DNA of 58,706 nt. Origin: Prochlorococcus sp. AG-670-N10 (lineage in GTDB: Bacteria; Cyanobacteriota; Cyanobacteriia; PCC-6307; Cyanobiaceae). Under the pieces are notes generated by a model that saw only the letters and a list, made by a program, of their open reading frames with translations, made no database searches and was not told the DNA's origin. The stretch lies in assembly GCA_003209065.1 (NCBI GenBank), contig QCSX01000008.1, positions 1-58,706 on the forward strand, in the 5' to 3' direction. Below are positions 35,845-44,113 of this stretch, piece by piece; positions within the stretch are counted from its first letter, which is position 1; each line of letters begins with the position of its first letter. The translations under genes were made by a program, and so were the position numbers.

Positions 35845-36645
35845 ATGAATAACAAAAATTTAACCAATCAACAGTTAAAAAATTTAGATTCTTTATTTGA
35901 ATTGGTTAGCGATCGCCAATTAAAAGACTTTGGAAACATTAGTGCAATTAATAAGTCAGATGGTTCATTAGTTACAAGTTGTGATTTATGGAGCGATAAA
36001 ACGATTGTGGAGGCTCTATCTAATATTGCTCCAGATGAGGGTGTTCTTAGTGAAGAGGGAGGAAAGCTAGTACCTAAAACAAATGCTTATTGGATAGTAG
36101 ATCCTCTTGATGGTACGACAAATTTTGCTGCAGGAATTCCGTATTGGTCTATATCGATAGCAAGATTTGTAGATGGTAAACCTCAAGCCTCTTTTCTAAT
36201 CATTCCAACATTAAAGAAAAAATTTATAGCTATCAAAGGAAAAGGTGTTTGGCTTAATAATAAGAAAATAGAAGTAAACAACCATAATCAAAGTAGTGAA
36301 TGCGTATCATTATGCAGTAGATCTATTAAAATTTTACAAAAAAACCCTGATTCTATATTTCCTGGAAAAATAAGACTTCTTGGAGTTTCTAGTTTAAATT
36401 TAACGAGTGTTGCAATGGGTCAGACTTTTGGAGCTATAGAATCAACGCCCAAAATATGGGATATTGCGGCAGCATGGCTATTACTTGAAGAGCTAAATTG
36501 TACGATTGAATGGTTAGAAACGAACCCAATTCATTTATCTGCAGAACAAAACTTACAAGATACTAATTTTCCCTTAATTGCTGCTTGGACAAAAGAAAAA
36601 ATTGAAGTTTTAAGACCATGGGGTAATTTATTAGTTGAAAAATAG
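35845..36645 (+). CDS. Inositol monophosphatase family protein
   Basis: About 266 residues. The metal-binding motifs are all visible: EEGG near residue 70, WIVDPLDGTTNF with the DPLDGT core, and the C-terminal WDIAAAWLLLEEL with the catalytic Asp. It hydrolyses a sugar or polyol phosphate; substrates for the family include inositol phosphate, PAP and histidinol phosphate. I start at the ATG at 35845, two bases after the TolC-like stop; the frame extends upstream to a TTG at 35830 inside the previous gene. Confidence 0.9.
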   Translation: MNNKNLTNQQLKNLDSLFELVSDRQLKDFGNISAINKSDGSLVTSCDLWSDKTIVEALSNIAPDEGVLSEEGGKLVPKTNAYWIVDPLDGTTNFAAGIPYWSISIARFVDGKPQASFLIIPTLKKKFIAIKGKGVWLNNKKIEVNNHNQSSECVSLCSRSIKILQKNPDSIFPGKIRLLGVSSLNLTSVAMGQTFGAIESTPKIWDIAAAWLLLEELNCTIEWLETNPIHLSAEQNLQDTNFPLIAAWTKEKIEVLRPWGNLLVEK

Positions 36646-36733
36646 TTGAATCATAAATATATAAAAGACTTGAAAAATATCCCTATTGGATACAATAAAA
36701 AAGATTTGGAATAAGTATTTGAAGAGAATTAAT

Positions 36734-37645
36734 ATGCAGCGCAGTTCAACATGGATTATTAAAAGTTTATGGGGAGCTTGTGCAAGATGGAGCAAATCAG
36801 ATTGTATTGACCTAAGCGCTGCTTTTGCATATTACACACTTCAGTCATTCTTCCCAATACTTCTTATTTCACTTTCAATAGCTTCCTGGTTTCTGGGAAA
36901 ACAAGAAGGCTTAGATCAACAAATAATCGCTTTTGCAGCTCAAATTTTGCCTCCATCCGTTGTTGACTTAGTTGAAACAACATTATTCAAATTAATTGAT
37001 CAAGGCTTTGGAGCCGGAATATTAGGCGCAATGTTTTTGCTATTTACTGCAGGAAACGCTTACCTATCACTTCAACGAGGTTCAGATAGGCTTTGGGAAG
37101 ATGAACTCCCTTCCAGACAAGTGAACTCTGCATGGCAAGAGCAAGCCTCAAGATTTCTTAGGAATAGAATTGAAGCCTTCTTAATAGTTTTTTTTATTGG
37201 TTTTTTAATGGTATTAGATCAAATTAGTGTAAATCTTAGAATGATTCCAACGACGGTTTTAGAAAATCTATCAAATTCCAGTAATTTTTTTTCTGATTTC
37301 TTTATGAAATTACCACTCTTACAAGTTGGTCAAATTGCTTTTCCACTTGTGGGCTTTTCATTAATGGCTCTATTACTTCAAGCACTCTTACCAAGTAGAA
37401 AAGTTCCTTTAAAACCATTAATACCAGGTTCTATTCTCATTGGAATTGGACTAACAACTCTTAATCTCGCAGTAAGTAAAAGCATTCTTTCACTTGGAGT
37501 AAGATTTCAAGCATATGGTTTTATTGGAGGTTTTTTAGTCCTAACTTTATGGGTATGGCTTTTAGGAGTGATATTGTATTTTGGACAATGTTGGAGTGTA
37601 GTTATAGCTAGTATGTCTCTAATAAATAGAAGAAGAAAGAATTAA
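36734..37645 (+). CDS. YihY/BrkB family inner membrane protein
   Basis: About 303 residues with six membrane helices. DLSAAFAYYTLQSFFPILLISLSI, the GNAYLSLQRGSDRLWE segment, and ALLPSRKVPLKPLIPGSILIGIGL through FQAYGFIGGFLVLTLWVWLLGVILYFG are the YihY signature. The function is not established. The ATG at 36734 (MQRSSTW) is the preferred start; a TTG at 36686 would add a charged 16-residue extension. Confidence 0.87.
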   Translation: MQRSSTWIIKSLWGACARWSKSDCIDLSAAFAYYTLQSFFPILLISLSIASWFLGKQEGLDQQIIAFAAQILPPSVVDLVETTLFKLIDQGFGAGILGAMFLLFTAGNAYLSLQRGSDRLWEDELPSRQVNSAWQEQASRFLRNRIEAFLIVFFIGFLMVLDQISVNLRMIPTTVLENLSNSSNFFSDFFMKLPLLQVGQIAFPLVGFSLMALLLQALLPSRKVPLKPLIPGSILIGIGLTTLNLAVSKSILSLGVRFQAYGFIGGFLVLTLWVWLLGVILYFGQCWSVVIASMSLINRRRKN

Positions 37646-37660
37646 TTTATCAAAAATAAT

Positions 37661-37987
37661 ATGATTTCTTTTATAAAAGTAAACAAAAATTTAATAATTT
37701 ATTTTTTATTATTCTTAATAATTATTCCCATTTTTGGATTTAACTTATTATTAAATTTATTAGGTAATATTTTACTACTAATATTTTTAGTTCCTCTCTT
37801 AATATTTTTAATTACATTGATAGGTTTTTATTCCTTAAAATCCAAATTCAATAAATGTGAACAATGTGGGAGTATATCATTAGGTTTAAATAATACCTGT
37901 ATAAATTGTGGAGCAGATTTAGGAAATATAAATTTTAAAAAACCAGGCGAAACTACAATTGAAATTAAAGCAGAAGAAATTAACTGA
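37661..37987 (+). CDS. Small two-helix membrane protein with a zinc-ribbon tail
   Basis: 108 residues: hydrophobic helices at about residues 11-36 and 37-55, then a KCEQCG...TCINCG zinc ribbon, and an acidic tail. The Cx2C pairs are well formed. I do not recognise a named family. It follows the YihY gene by 15 bases and could be co-transcribed. The cytosolic ribbon might bind protein or nucleic acid. Confidence 0.65.
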   Translation: MISFIKVNKNLIIYFLLFLIIIPIFGFNLLLNLLGNILLLIFLVPLLIFLITLIGFYSLKSKFNKCEQCGSISLGLNNTCINCGADLGNINFKKPGETTIEIKAEEIN

Positions 37988-38015
37988 TTGAACTTAAATA
38001 TTACTAATAAAAGAT

Positions 38016-38162
38016 TTACCCAATTCCAATTTGTCTTAAAATACTTTGACCTGTAATTAATTCGGTACCTAAACCTATTAATATACCCATCATTGCCATT
38101 CTGCCATTCCATGTTTCTGCAAAGTTTACAAAACCAAATCTTGGTTGATTATCCTCATTCAT
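38016..38162 (-). CDS. hli: High-light-inducible protein (Hli/Scp)
   Basis: 48 residues from the ATG at 38162 to a TAA at 38016. It starts MNEDNQPRFGFVNFAETWNG and carries the chlorophyll a/b-binding-like helix ETWNGRMAMMGILIGLGTELITGQ, the ExxNGRxAM signature of HLIPs with Asn and Glu as chlorophyll ligands. It protects photosystem assembly and quenches energy under light stress in the thylakoid. A 13-bp dyad lies 34 bases upstream of the start. It is convergent with the zinc-ribbon gene. Confidence 0.93.
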   Translation of the reverse strand: MNEDNQPRFGFVNFAETWNGRMAMMGILIGLGTELITGQSILRQIGIG

Positions 38163-38195
38163 AATAGATTTTTTTGATTTAAATTTATTTTAGCG

Positions 38196-38208
38196 TTTGA
38201 CGGTCAAA
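38196..38208. promoter_or_regulatory. 13-bp dyad TTTGACGGTCAAA upstream of hli
   Basis: TTTGAC (38196-38201), one central G, GTCAAA (38203-38208). It lies 34 bases upstream of the hli start. One arm on the minus strand contains TTGACC, which could act as a -35 box. It is a candidate operator for light or stress control. Confidence 0.4.
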
Positions 38209-38230
38209 TTTATGGAAAATAAATTATGAA

Positions 38231-38614
38231 TTATCTAACGTGTTTCACTCCATCCACTGGCTTATATTCATCTCCAGTTAATTCTTCGTAAATGATAGCA
38301 GGCAATCCTGTCTCAAACATAGTTTGGAGAGCTTCTTTTAGCATTGGGTTCCAACCTCCAGTACTTACTTTTCCATGCCTGACAGTCCAATCCCAGGTAC
38401 CTTGTAGGTCTCTAGGCATTCTCCCTTCTCTGTCTCTTCTTGCAACTAAATCTAAAGACTCAACTAAGCCAACTATTACTGGATTTTTTCCATAAGAGGG
38501 GGTTAAGCTTAACTCCAATCTCACGGGGTCATCCTTAACCATTTTAAGGCGAAACCTAGGAGGTAATTTTAGTGATCTAATTACGCCAGAGACAATTTTC
38601 GTTCTTAATTCCAA
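38231..38614 (-). CDS. Conserved cyanobacterial protein of unknown function
   Basis: 127 residues, soluble, with no membrane segment. It contains KLPPRFRLKMVKDDPVRLEL, SLDLVARRDREGRMPRDLQG, TWDWTVRHGKVSTGGWNPML and MFETGLPAIIYEELTGDEYKPVDG. I recall near-identical proteins throughout marine cyanobacteria, but none with a function. Its Arg content and GC are noticeably higher than the neighbours, consistent with strong protein-level constraint. It is 30 bases from the DUF2973 gene and on the same strand. Confidence 0.8.
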   Translation of the reverse strand: MELRTKIVSGVIRSLKLPPRFRLKMVKDDPVRLELSLTPSYGKNPVIVGLVESLDLVARRDREGRMPRDLQGTWDWTVRHGKVSTGGWNPMLKEALQTMFETGLPAIIYEELTGDEYKPVDGVKHVR

Positions 38615-38644
38615 TTTCTTTTCCTTATAAATTTATAAATAGAT

Positions 38645-38908
38645 TTAATCAGTTGTAGTTCCTTTTTCTTCAAGAGTAGAATCTTTATCATTAGAAAATC
38701 TCACAGTCAATAATTCTTCTTGAGTTATATTTCCAGATTTATCGAGAAGTTCGGGATGAATAGTGTATTTTTTTTGTCTAATATTAGATTTGTAAGATCG
38801 CTTTTGATCTTTATCAAATGCTCCCCAACCATTTGACATTACCTTAAAAGCCTTCCAAACAAGATATGTCAGAGCAGCTGAATAAAGTATGGGGATTAAG
38901 AAGGACAT
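38645..38908 (-). CDS. DUF2973 family protein
   Basis: 87 residues with an N-terminal membrane segment (FLIPILYSAALTYLVWKAFKVM) and a cytosolic part with KKYTIHPELLDKSGNITQEELLTVRF; the HPELLDKxG motif identifies DUF2973. The function is unknown. It diverges from the Deg protease gene, with 155 bases between. Confidence 0.82.
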   Translation of the reverse strand: MSFLIPILYSAALTYLVWKAFKVMSNGWGAFDKDQKRSYKSNIRQKKYTIHPELLDKSGNITQEELLTVRFSNDKDSTLEEKGTTTD

Positions 38909-39063
38909 TAATTTTATTACTTAAATACTATAAATTCTATGATAGCTCGAAAAAAATCAATTTAGCTATTTTCATAAAAGAATTTCTTCTTTATTCAAAA
39001 TAATTTAGCGATTTATGTAATTAATATTAGCTAGTATAACTAATATCTAAATACAAAGAAGTT

Positions 39064-40209
39064 TTGAAAGCAGTGACGCAAATAAAATCAAAGAAATTCT
39101 GTTTTAAGAAAATATTTTTTCTATCATATTTATCGATTGGCTTACTCAACGAACCACACTTAATATCTCAGCCAATAGTAAATAGAAATCTTAGTGAAGA
39201 ATTAAAAATTTCCGATATATCTTTCATTACAAAAGCAATTAAGAAAACTGGGGCGTCTGTGGTAACTATTGATACACAAAGACTTGTAAAAAATAAACAA
39301 TTTTCTAGAGATTCAAGAATTTTTATAGACCCATATTTCGAAAGATTCTTTGGATTACAATTACCCCGTGAAAACCAACCACAAATAGAACAAAGTCAAG
39401 GAAGCGGATTTATATTTGAAGATGGTCTAGTAATGACAAATGCACATGTTGTTAATGGATCTGAAAAGTTAATAGTTGGTTTATCAAATGGAACAAAATA
39501 TAAAGGTGATTTAATAGGACAAGATTCACTGACTGATATAGCCGTTATTAAGCTTCAAGGTAGAGGGCCTTGGCCAAAAGCAATATTAGGTGATTCATCA
39601 AAAATAGAAGTTGGTGATTGGGCAATAGCTGTTGGAAATCCTTTTGGACTAGAGAATACAGTCACTCTTGGAATAATTAGTAATTTAAATAGAAATGTCT
39701 CACAATTAGGAATATATGATAAAAAATTTGAGTTAATTCAAACAGATGCTGCAATAAATCCTGGCAATTCTGGAGGACCTTTATTAAATAGTACTGGAGA
39801 GGTGATTGGAATTAATACTTTGATTAGATCAGGGCCTGGGGCAGGCTTAAGTTTTGCAATTCCAATAAATAAAGCTAAAAATATCGCTTCACAACTAATC
39901 AAAAATGGTAGAGCAATTCACCCAATGATTGGAATAAACTTAATAGATGAAAATTCCTTTGAGATTAATAAAAATATTGTAAAAATAGGATATGTTGTCC
40001 CAAATAGTCCAGCGGAACAAAGTGGGTTTTACGCTAATGACATAATCATAAAAGTGGGTAATAAAGATATTAATAATTCTTCAGATGTTATCAATGCAAT
40101 AAGTAATAACGGAATTAACCAGTATATAAACATAACCATAAAAAGAAACAATAAAATTATTACATTAAAAGTTAAACCAGTTGATATTACAAATTTATCA
40201 AGAAACTAA
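39064..40209 (+). CDS. Deg/HtrA-type serine protease with PDZ domain
   Basis: 381 residues, TTG start. A basic N-terminus and hydrophobic stretch (about residues 16-30) give a signal peptide. The catalytic triad is His128 (TNAHVV), Asp158 (SLTDIAV) and Ser236 (GNSGGPL). A single C-terminal PDZ domain follows (GYVVPNSPAEQSGFYANDIIIKVGN). It would degrade or refold damaged exported proteins in the periplasm or lumen, like HhoA, HhoB and HtrA of cyanobacteria. No neighbour shares a clear pathway. Confidence 0.92.
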   Translation: MKAVTQIKSKKFCFKKIFFLSYLSIGLLNEPHLISQPIVNRNLSEELKISDISFITKAIKKTGASVVTIDTQRLVKNKQFSRDSRIFIDPYFERFFGLQLPRENQPQIEQSQGSGFIFEDGLVMTNAHVVNGSEKLIVGLSNGTKYKGDLIGQDSLTDIAVIKLQGRGPWPKAILGDSSKIEVGDWAIAVGNPFGLENTVTLGIISNLNRNVSQLGIYDKKFELIQTDAAINPGNSGGPLLNSTGEVIGINTLIRSGPGAGLSFAIPINKAKNIASQLIKNGRAIHPMIGINLIDENSFEINKNIVKIGYVVPNSPAEQSGFYANDIIIKVGNKDINNSSDVINAISNNGINQYINITIKRNNKIITLKVKPVDITNLSRN

Positions 40210-40213
40210 ATTT

Positions 40214-40357
40214 TTAATTTTCATCATCCCTAAGTACTTCTACACATTTAGATATGCAAATTTCATCTTTAATATCGCAACTAGAAATACACTCAAAATA
40301 ACTTTCTACTGGATCAGTAATTACATAATTACTTTCTTTAAGCGTATACTTTTTCAT
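40214..40357 (-). CDS. Cysteine-rich small protein, 47 residues
   Basis: The minus frame from ATG at 40357 to TAA at 40214 encodes MKKYTLKESNYVITDPVESY, then FECISSCDIKDEICISKCVEVL and an acidic end. Four cysteines (two per half, as CISSC and CISKC) could form disulfides or bind metal. Charge and composition look protein-like and the frame fills most of the gap left after the protease gene. I do not know the family. The 166 bases upstream hold no other feature I recognise. Confidence 0.5.
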   Translation of the reverse strand: MKKYTLKESNYVITDPVESYFECISSCDIKDEICISKCVEVLRDDEN

Positions 40358-40523
40358 TAGTATTCTAAATCAGATTTATTCGTAATTATTACATTAAACA
40401 ATTCCCATAGGTCTGTAAAGATAAATAAGTGATCTTGCTTAGAGGATTGTAAAGTTTTCTAAAAAAAATTCCTGAATTAAATAAACAAGAAAAAAATTAA
40501 TCAAGCTTGGAAATAGCAATTTT

Positions 40524-42140
40524 TTAATCCTTTCTTTTCTCTAAAAAATATTCATAATTACCATTAAAAGATAATAATTTAGATTCTTTAATTTCAATAA
40601 TTCTATTGGCAACTTTAGAAATAAAATATCTATCATGCGAAATAATAAATACTGTGCCTTTATAATTATTGATTGCAAGTTCTAGATTCTCCTTAGATTG
40701 AAGATCTAAATGATTGGTAGGTTCATCCAGAAGTAAAAAATTGCTTGGATTCATAATCATCAAAGCCAATGCCAATCTTGCTTTTTCACCCCCACTAAGT
40801 TGTTGAACATATTTAAATACAGAATCATTATAAAACCCAAAACTTCCTAAGAATGTCCTTACTTTTTGTTGAGACCAATCTGGTGCTTTTGAAAATATTA
40901 AATCAATAACTTGTTTTTCACCAGCAAGGGCTTCAGCCTGATTCTGCTCGTAATAACTTGTGATTATATTATGTTTTCCTAAATTAACTTCTCCAATCTC
41001 AGGTTCTATTTTTTTCATAATCATCTTAAGCAAAGTAGATTTACCACATCCATTAGGACCTAAAATTGCTATTTTTTCTCCCGCAGTAACCTTTAAATTA
41101 ACGTCAAACAAAAGAATTCTATCCTCAAAGCTATGAGATAAATTCTTAATTTGAAGAACTGATTTACCAGATCTTGGACATTCTGGAAAATTAAAAGAAG
41201 GACTTTTTAAACTTGAAATAGGTGCATCAATTTTTGTAATCTTTTTTAATTGTTTCTCTCTACTTTTCGCCTGAGTACTCCTTGTTGCACTAGCGCGAAA
41301 TCTTTCAATATACTTTCTTTGTATTTCAATCTCTTTTTGCTGCAACGCAAAAGCTTTATTTTGAGATTCTTCATTTAAAGATTTCTGTTCAACAAAAAAA
41401 GAATAATTGCCATTATATGTTTCAGAAATTCCTCTTTCTATAAAAATAATTTTTTTACATAATTTATCTAAGAAATATCTATCATGACTAATCAATATGA
41501 TTGCTATTTTTAAAGAAATCAAATATTCCTCTAGCCAAAAAATTGTATCTAAATCTAAATGATTTGTTGGCTCATCGAGTAAAAGTAAATCAGGTTTTTG
41601 TAAAATAATTTTTCCAAGAGCTATTTTCATCTGCCAACCCCCTGAGAGATTACCCACTAATTTATCAGCATCTTCTTGAGAAAATCCAAGTTTTGGCAAT
41701 ATCTTCTCTACTTCTGCCTGCATTTGATAGCCACCTAAAGATTCAAACTTTTCTTGATATGTTGCTAGTTGATTTACAAGGTAATCTAGTTTTTTAGAAT
41801 CATTACTACCCTCTAATAATTTCATTTCATTTTCAATCTCTAAAAGTTTATTTGAAACTAATTGAATATCTGTAAAAGAACTTTCTAATTCCTCTCTTAC
41901 TGTTCGCCTTAAATTACAATCTAATTCCTGTTTTAAGTGAGAAATTTTTGGACTTCCTTCCTTAAGAACTAGTCCACTCGTTTGATCTTCCTCTCCAATT
42001 AAGATTTTAAATTGAGTCGATTTACCTGCACCATTAGAGCCAACTAATCCTATCTTTTCTCCTTTCCTAATCTCCCAATTAATATTTTTAAGAACAATAT
42101 CTGTAGAATAAATTTTGCTTACGTTATCAAATCTAATCAC
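40524..42140 (-). CDS. ABC-F family ATPase
   Basis: 538 residues with two ABC domains and no membrane part. Walker A motifs are GSNGAGKST near residue 34 and GPNGCGKST near 350, the signatures are LSGGWQMK and LSGGEKARL, and the Walker B motifs read LLLDEPTNHLDL. The interdomain linker is charged (QQKEIEIQRKYIERFRASATRSTQAKSREKQ). ABC-F proteins act on the ribosome in translation or antibiotic resistance. It diverges from the 60-residue membrane protein gene at 42211. Confidence 0.92.
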   Translation of the reverse strand: MIRFDNVSKIYSTDIVLKNINWEIRKGEKIGLVGSNGAGKSTQFKILIGEEDQTSGLVLKEGSPKISHLKQELDCNLRRTVREELESSFTDIQLVSNKLLEIENEMKLLEGSNDSKKLDYLVNQLATYQEKFESLGGYQMQAEVEKILPKLGFSQEDADKLVGNLSGGWQMKIALGKIILQKPDLLLLDEPTNHLDLDTIFWLEEYLISLKIAIILISHDRYFLDKLCKKIIFIERGISETYNGNYSFFVEQKSLNEESQNKAFALQQKEIEIQRKYIERFRASATRSTQAKSREKQLKKITKIDAPISSLKSPSFNFPECPRSGKSVLQIKNLSHSFEDRILLFDVNLKVTAGEKIAILGPNGCGKSTLLKMIMKKIEPEIGEVNLGKHNIITSYYEQNQAEALAGEKQVIDLIFSKAPDWSQQKVRTFLGSFGFYNDSVFKYVQQLSGGEKARLALALMIMNPSNFLLLDEPTNHLDLQSKENLELAINNYKGTVFIISHDRYFISKVANRIIEIKESKLLSFNGNYEYFLEKRKD

Positions 42141-42210
42141 TTTAAAAAAATTGAATTTACATAAATAGAGACTTTTTACAAAAAAAATTTTTCTGGAATA
42201 ATATTAAGCT

Positions 42211-42393
42211 ATGAAAAGAATAGAACAAGTTGTAGTAATTTTCATAGCTGCAGCATTAGCGATACCCAGTTATTGGTTTTTTTGGACTTTAGCTGGGGGT
42301 GGGGGGTATAACAAAAGAACTGCGCCATTAACAAATGAAGAAAGTATTTTAGATCCTTTACTAAAGACCTCCTCGGGCCTTAATCAACCATAA
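42211..42393 (+). CDS. Small membrane protein, 60 residues, unknown
   Basis: A single hydrophobic helix (EQVVVIFIAAALAIPSYWFFWTLA) near the N-terminus, a Gly-rich loop and a polar tail ERTAPLTN-like. No family recognised. It has a TAATAT-type -10 just upstream and its final 33 bases overlap the convergent Nif11-like gene, which is unusual for a spurious frame but also lowers certainty. Confidence 0.5.
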   Translation: MKRIEQVVVIFIAAALAIPSYWFFWTLAGGGGYNKRTAPLTNEESILDPLLKTSSGLNQP

Positions 42394-42591
42394 TTTAGTT
42401 GCTTCGTCATCAACAGTCTCTAAATATTCAATAACCTCCTCTTGTGTAACTTTAATATCTAATTCTCTACCAATCTCACAAATTTTTTCTAGTGCTGCTT
42501 TTGGATTATTTAGAGCCATTAAAAATAAACTTTGTTTTTTTTTATTATCATTTGAAATCAAACTATAGAGTTTTTCAACATTACTAATCAT
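42361..42591 (-). CDS. Nif11-like domain protein, 76 residues
   Basis: Residues 1-60 (VEKLYSLISNDNKKKQSLFLMAL, PKAALEKICEIGRELDIKVTQEEVIEYLE) match the Nif11 pattern, a helical domain found in nitrogen-fixation-associated proteins and in leader peptides of RiPPs such as prochlorosins. The chain ends LWLIKARGGL, with a terminal Gly-Gly and no core peptide. It may be a stand-alone Nif11 protein rather than a precursor. The upstream gene on the same strand ends 35 bases before. Confidence 0.6.
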   Translation of the reverse strand: MISNVEKLYSLISNDNKKKQSLFLMALNNPKAALEKICEIGRELDIKVTQEEVIEYLETVDDEATKLWLIKARGGL

Positions 42592-42626
42592 CAGTTTTTA
42601 TGAATTCATATCAATAGATTATTACC

Positions 42627-42965
42627 TCAAGCTACATTTTGTTGATTATATTTATTTATAGATAAATCATGATGAGTCTCATTTATTTCTTTAGCTGAGG
42701 CATCTGCCATACTTCTTGCATCTAAACAAAGAACTTTTCTTAACTTTGCAAAATTTGCCGCATGCGATATTCTTCCATCTTTCTGAGCATAATATTCAGA
42801 ACGCTGAAGAATTTGATGAAGATGAGTCAATAAATATGGACTGATCACTGCAGATACTAATACATCACTATTCTCGTTACTTAAAGACTCAGACTGTATT
42901 AATTTTTTTTTCTTTTTATCAATTGTTGATCTTTGAGAAGAATCAAGTTTTCTTGAATTTTTCAT
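42627..42965 (-). CDS. Conserved hypothetical protein
   Basis: 112 residues. A basic, low-complexity N-terminus (KLDSSQRSTIDKKKKKLIQ) is followed by an apparently folded part (LVSAVISPYLLTHLHQILQRSEYYAQKDGRISHAANFAKLRKVLCLDARSMADASA). No motif is recognised. It diverges from the RHH regulator at 43082 across a promoter region with a strong inverted repeat, so the regulator may control it. Confidence 0.6.
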   Translation of the reverse strand: MKNSRKLDSSQRSTIDKKKKKLIQSESLSNENSDVLVSAVISPYLLTHLHQILQRSEYYAQKDGRISHAANFAKLRKVLCLDARSMADASAKEINETHHDLSINKYNQQNVA

Positions 42966-43014
42966 AATTTACGCAAGTAACTAATTAATCAAAGGCTTAT
43001 ATGCTTACTATTAA

Positions 43015-43051
43015 TATACACAAAGATACTACCCTTGACTAACTGTGTATA
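43015..43051. promoter_or_regulatory. 8-bp inverted repeat with TATACT -10-like element in a divergent promoter region
   Basis: TATACACA (43015-43022) and TGTGTATA (43044-43051) are exact reverse complements with 21 bases between. The right arm overlaps TGTGTATACT, an extended -10-like element for the downstream RHH gene, 36 bases from its start. This spacing and symmetry fit a dimeric repressor site or two half-sites for an autoregulated RHH protein. Confidence 0.5.
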
Positions 43052-43081
43052 CTTAAAAGTAACAGTTATTCAGTTTGACTA

Positions 43082-43390
43082 ATGGCAACCCGCCAAAATT
43101 CAACTAATGGAAAGCCAAAATCCCCTAGAATTCAAGTGGTTCTTCCAGAATTAATTTGTGAGCAGTTAAATTGTTTAGCTGAAAATGAATCAAGAACCGT
43201 CAGCAATATGGCAAAGGTCTTGATTCAAGAAGGAATTAAAAATTATTTGAAAAGAGAAGCCAAACCACAAACATCAGATACTAATATTGATACCGATAAT
43301 TTCAGAGATACATTAGAAAGACAAAGTATTAAAAGATTAAAAGGAGCTCCTCAAAGGATTATATATACCAAAAAATCCGAGAATAAATAA
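43082..43390 (+). CDS. Ribbon-helix-helix (CopG/Arc-type) regulator-like protein
   Basis: 102 residues. RIQVVLPELICEQLNCLAENESRTVSNMAKVLIQEGIKNYLK has the beta-strand followed by two helices of RHH DNA-binding proteins, and the strand residues Arg-Gln-Val match the groove-binding face. The C-terminal half is hydrophilic and ends KSENK. It likely binds DNA as a dimer. A symmetric site lies just upstream, so self-regulation is a reasonable inference. It ends convergent with ktrA with no gap. Confidence 0.75.
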   Translation: MATRQNSTNGKPKSPRIQVVLPELICEQLNCLAENESRTVSNMAKVLIQEGIKNYLKREAKPQTSDTNIDTDNFRDTLERQSIKRLKGAPQRIIYTKKSENK

Positions 43391-44095
43391 TTAATTTTGA
43401 GGTAATTTTTGTAAATCTAAAGTTTTTCCCATAACTACCAAAATATTTCCTCTCTCAAGAATATATTTTGCAGGAGGATTGACTGTTAATTGTTCTGGAG
43501 GACCAGCAGCAAGAACGTTAACTAAATAATTTTTTCTTAAATTTAAATCTCTTAAAGATCTCCCAATAAATTCTTCTGGAACTGTTATTTCATCTATTCC
43601 AGTTTGATTATCCAATTCTAATCTTTCAATTAGATTAGGTCTAACAAGTTCTAAACCTAACCTTTCACCTTGCATTCTAGAAGGGAAAACGACCTTATCA
43701 GCACCTACTCTTTTTAACATCTTTTCATGCAAATCACTCGTGGCTCTTGCAATTACTCTTTTTACTTTTGTTCCTTCACTATCCTTAGCAATAAGAGTAG
43801 TGGTAATACTTGCTTCAATAGGTTCACTAATACCTACCACAACTGTATTCATCTCTAAAATACCTGATTCCTTCATTGATTCTTCATCAGTACAATCTAT
43901 TACTCTGGCTTCAATAGAAGGTTCTAATTGTCTTAAATCATCAATAGCCTTTTCAGAAGCATCTGCAGCTAAAACATCTACGCCATTACTTATAAGTTCT
44001 CTACAAACAGCCGTTCCAAATCTTCCAACTCCTACAACTGCGAAAGTTAGAGCTTCCTCTTCTTTTGGTTGAGACCATTGCCACCAATCAGCCAT
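43391..44095 (-). CDS. ktrA: Potassium channel regulatory RCK subunit (KtrA/TrkA type)
   Basis: 234 residues. The RCK_N Rossmann domain has GVGRFGTAVCRELISNGVDVLAAD, with the GxGxxG motif and acidic end, ARVIDCTDEESM, and VVGISEPIEASI; an RCK_C domain follows (EEFIGRSLRDLNLRKNYLVNVLAAG). It binds ATP/ADP or NAD and gates the partner KtrB. It starts 18 bases after the stop of the KtrB-like gene upstream and is probably co-transcribed with it. Confidence 0.9.
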   Translation of the reverse strand: MADWWQWSQPKEEEALTFAVVGVGRFGTAVCRELISNGVDVLAADASEKAIDDLRQLEPSIEARVIDCTDEESMKESGILEMNTVVVGISEPIEASITTTLIAKDSEGTKVKRVIARATSDLHEKMLKRVGADKVVFPSRMQGERLGLELVRPNLIERLELDNQTGIDEITVPEEFIGRSLRDLNLRKNYLVNVLAAGPPEQLTVNPPAKYILERGNILVVMGKTLDLQKLPQN

Positions 44096-44113
44096 AATAA
44101 ATATTAGTAAAGG

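Noticed and set aside
37828..38112. Minus-strand frame of 94 codons over the zinc-ribbon gene end and hli
   Set aside because: It is out of frame with the Hli protein, which has an unambiguous HLIP motif, so this frame is a shadow.
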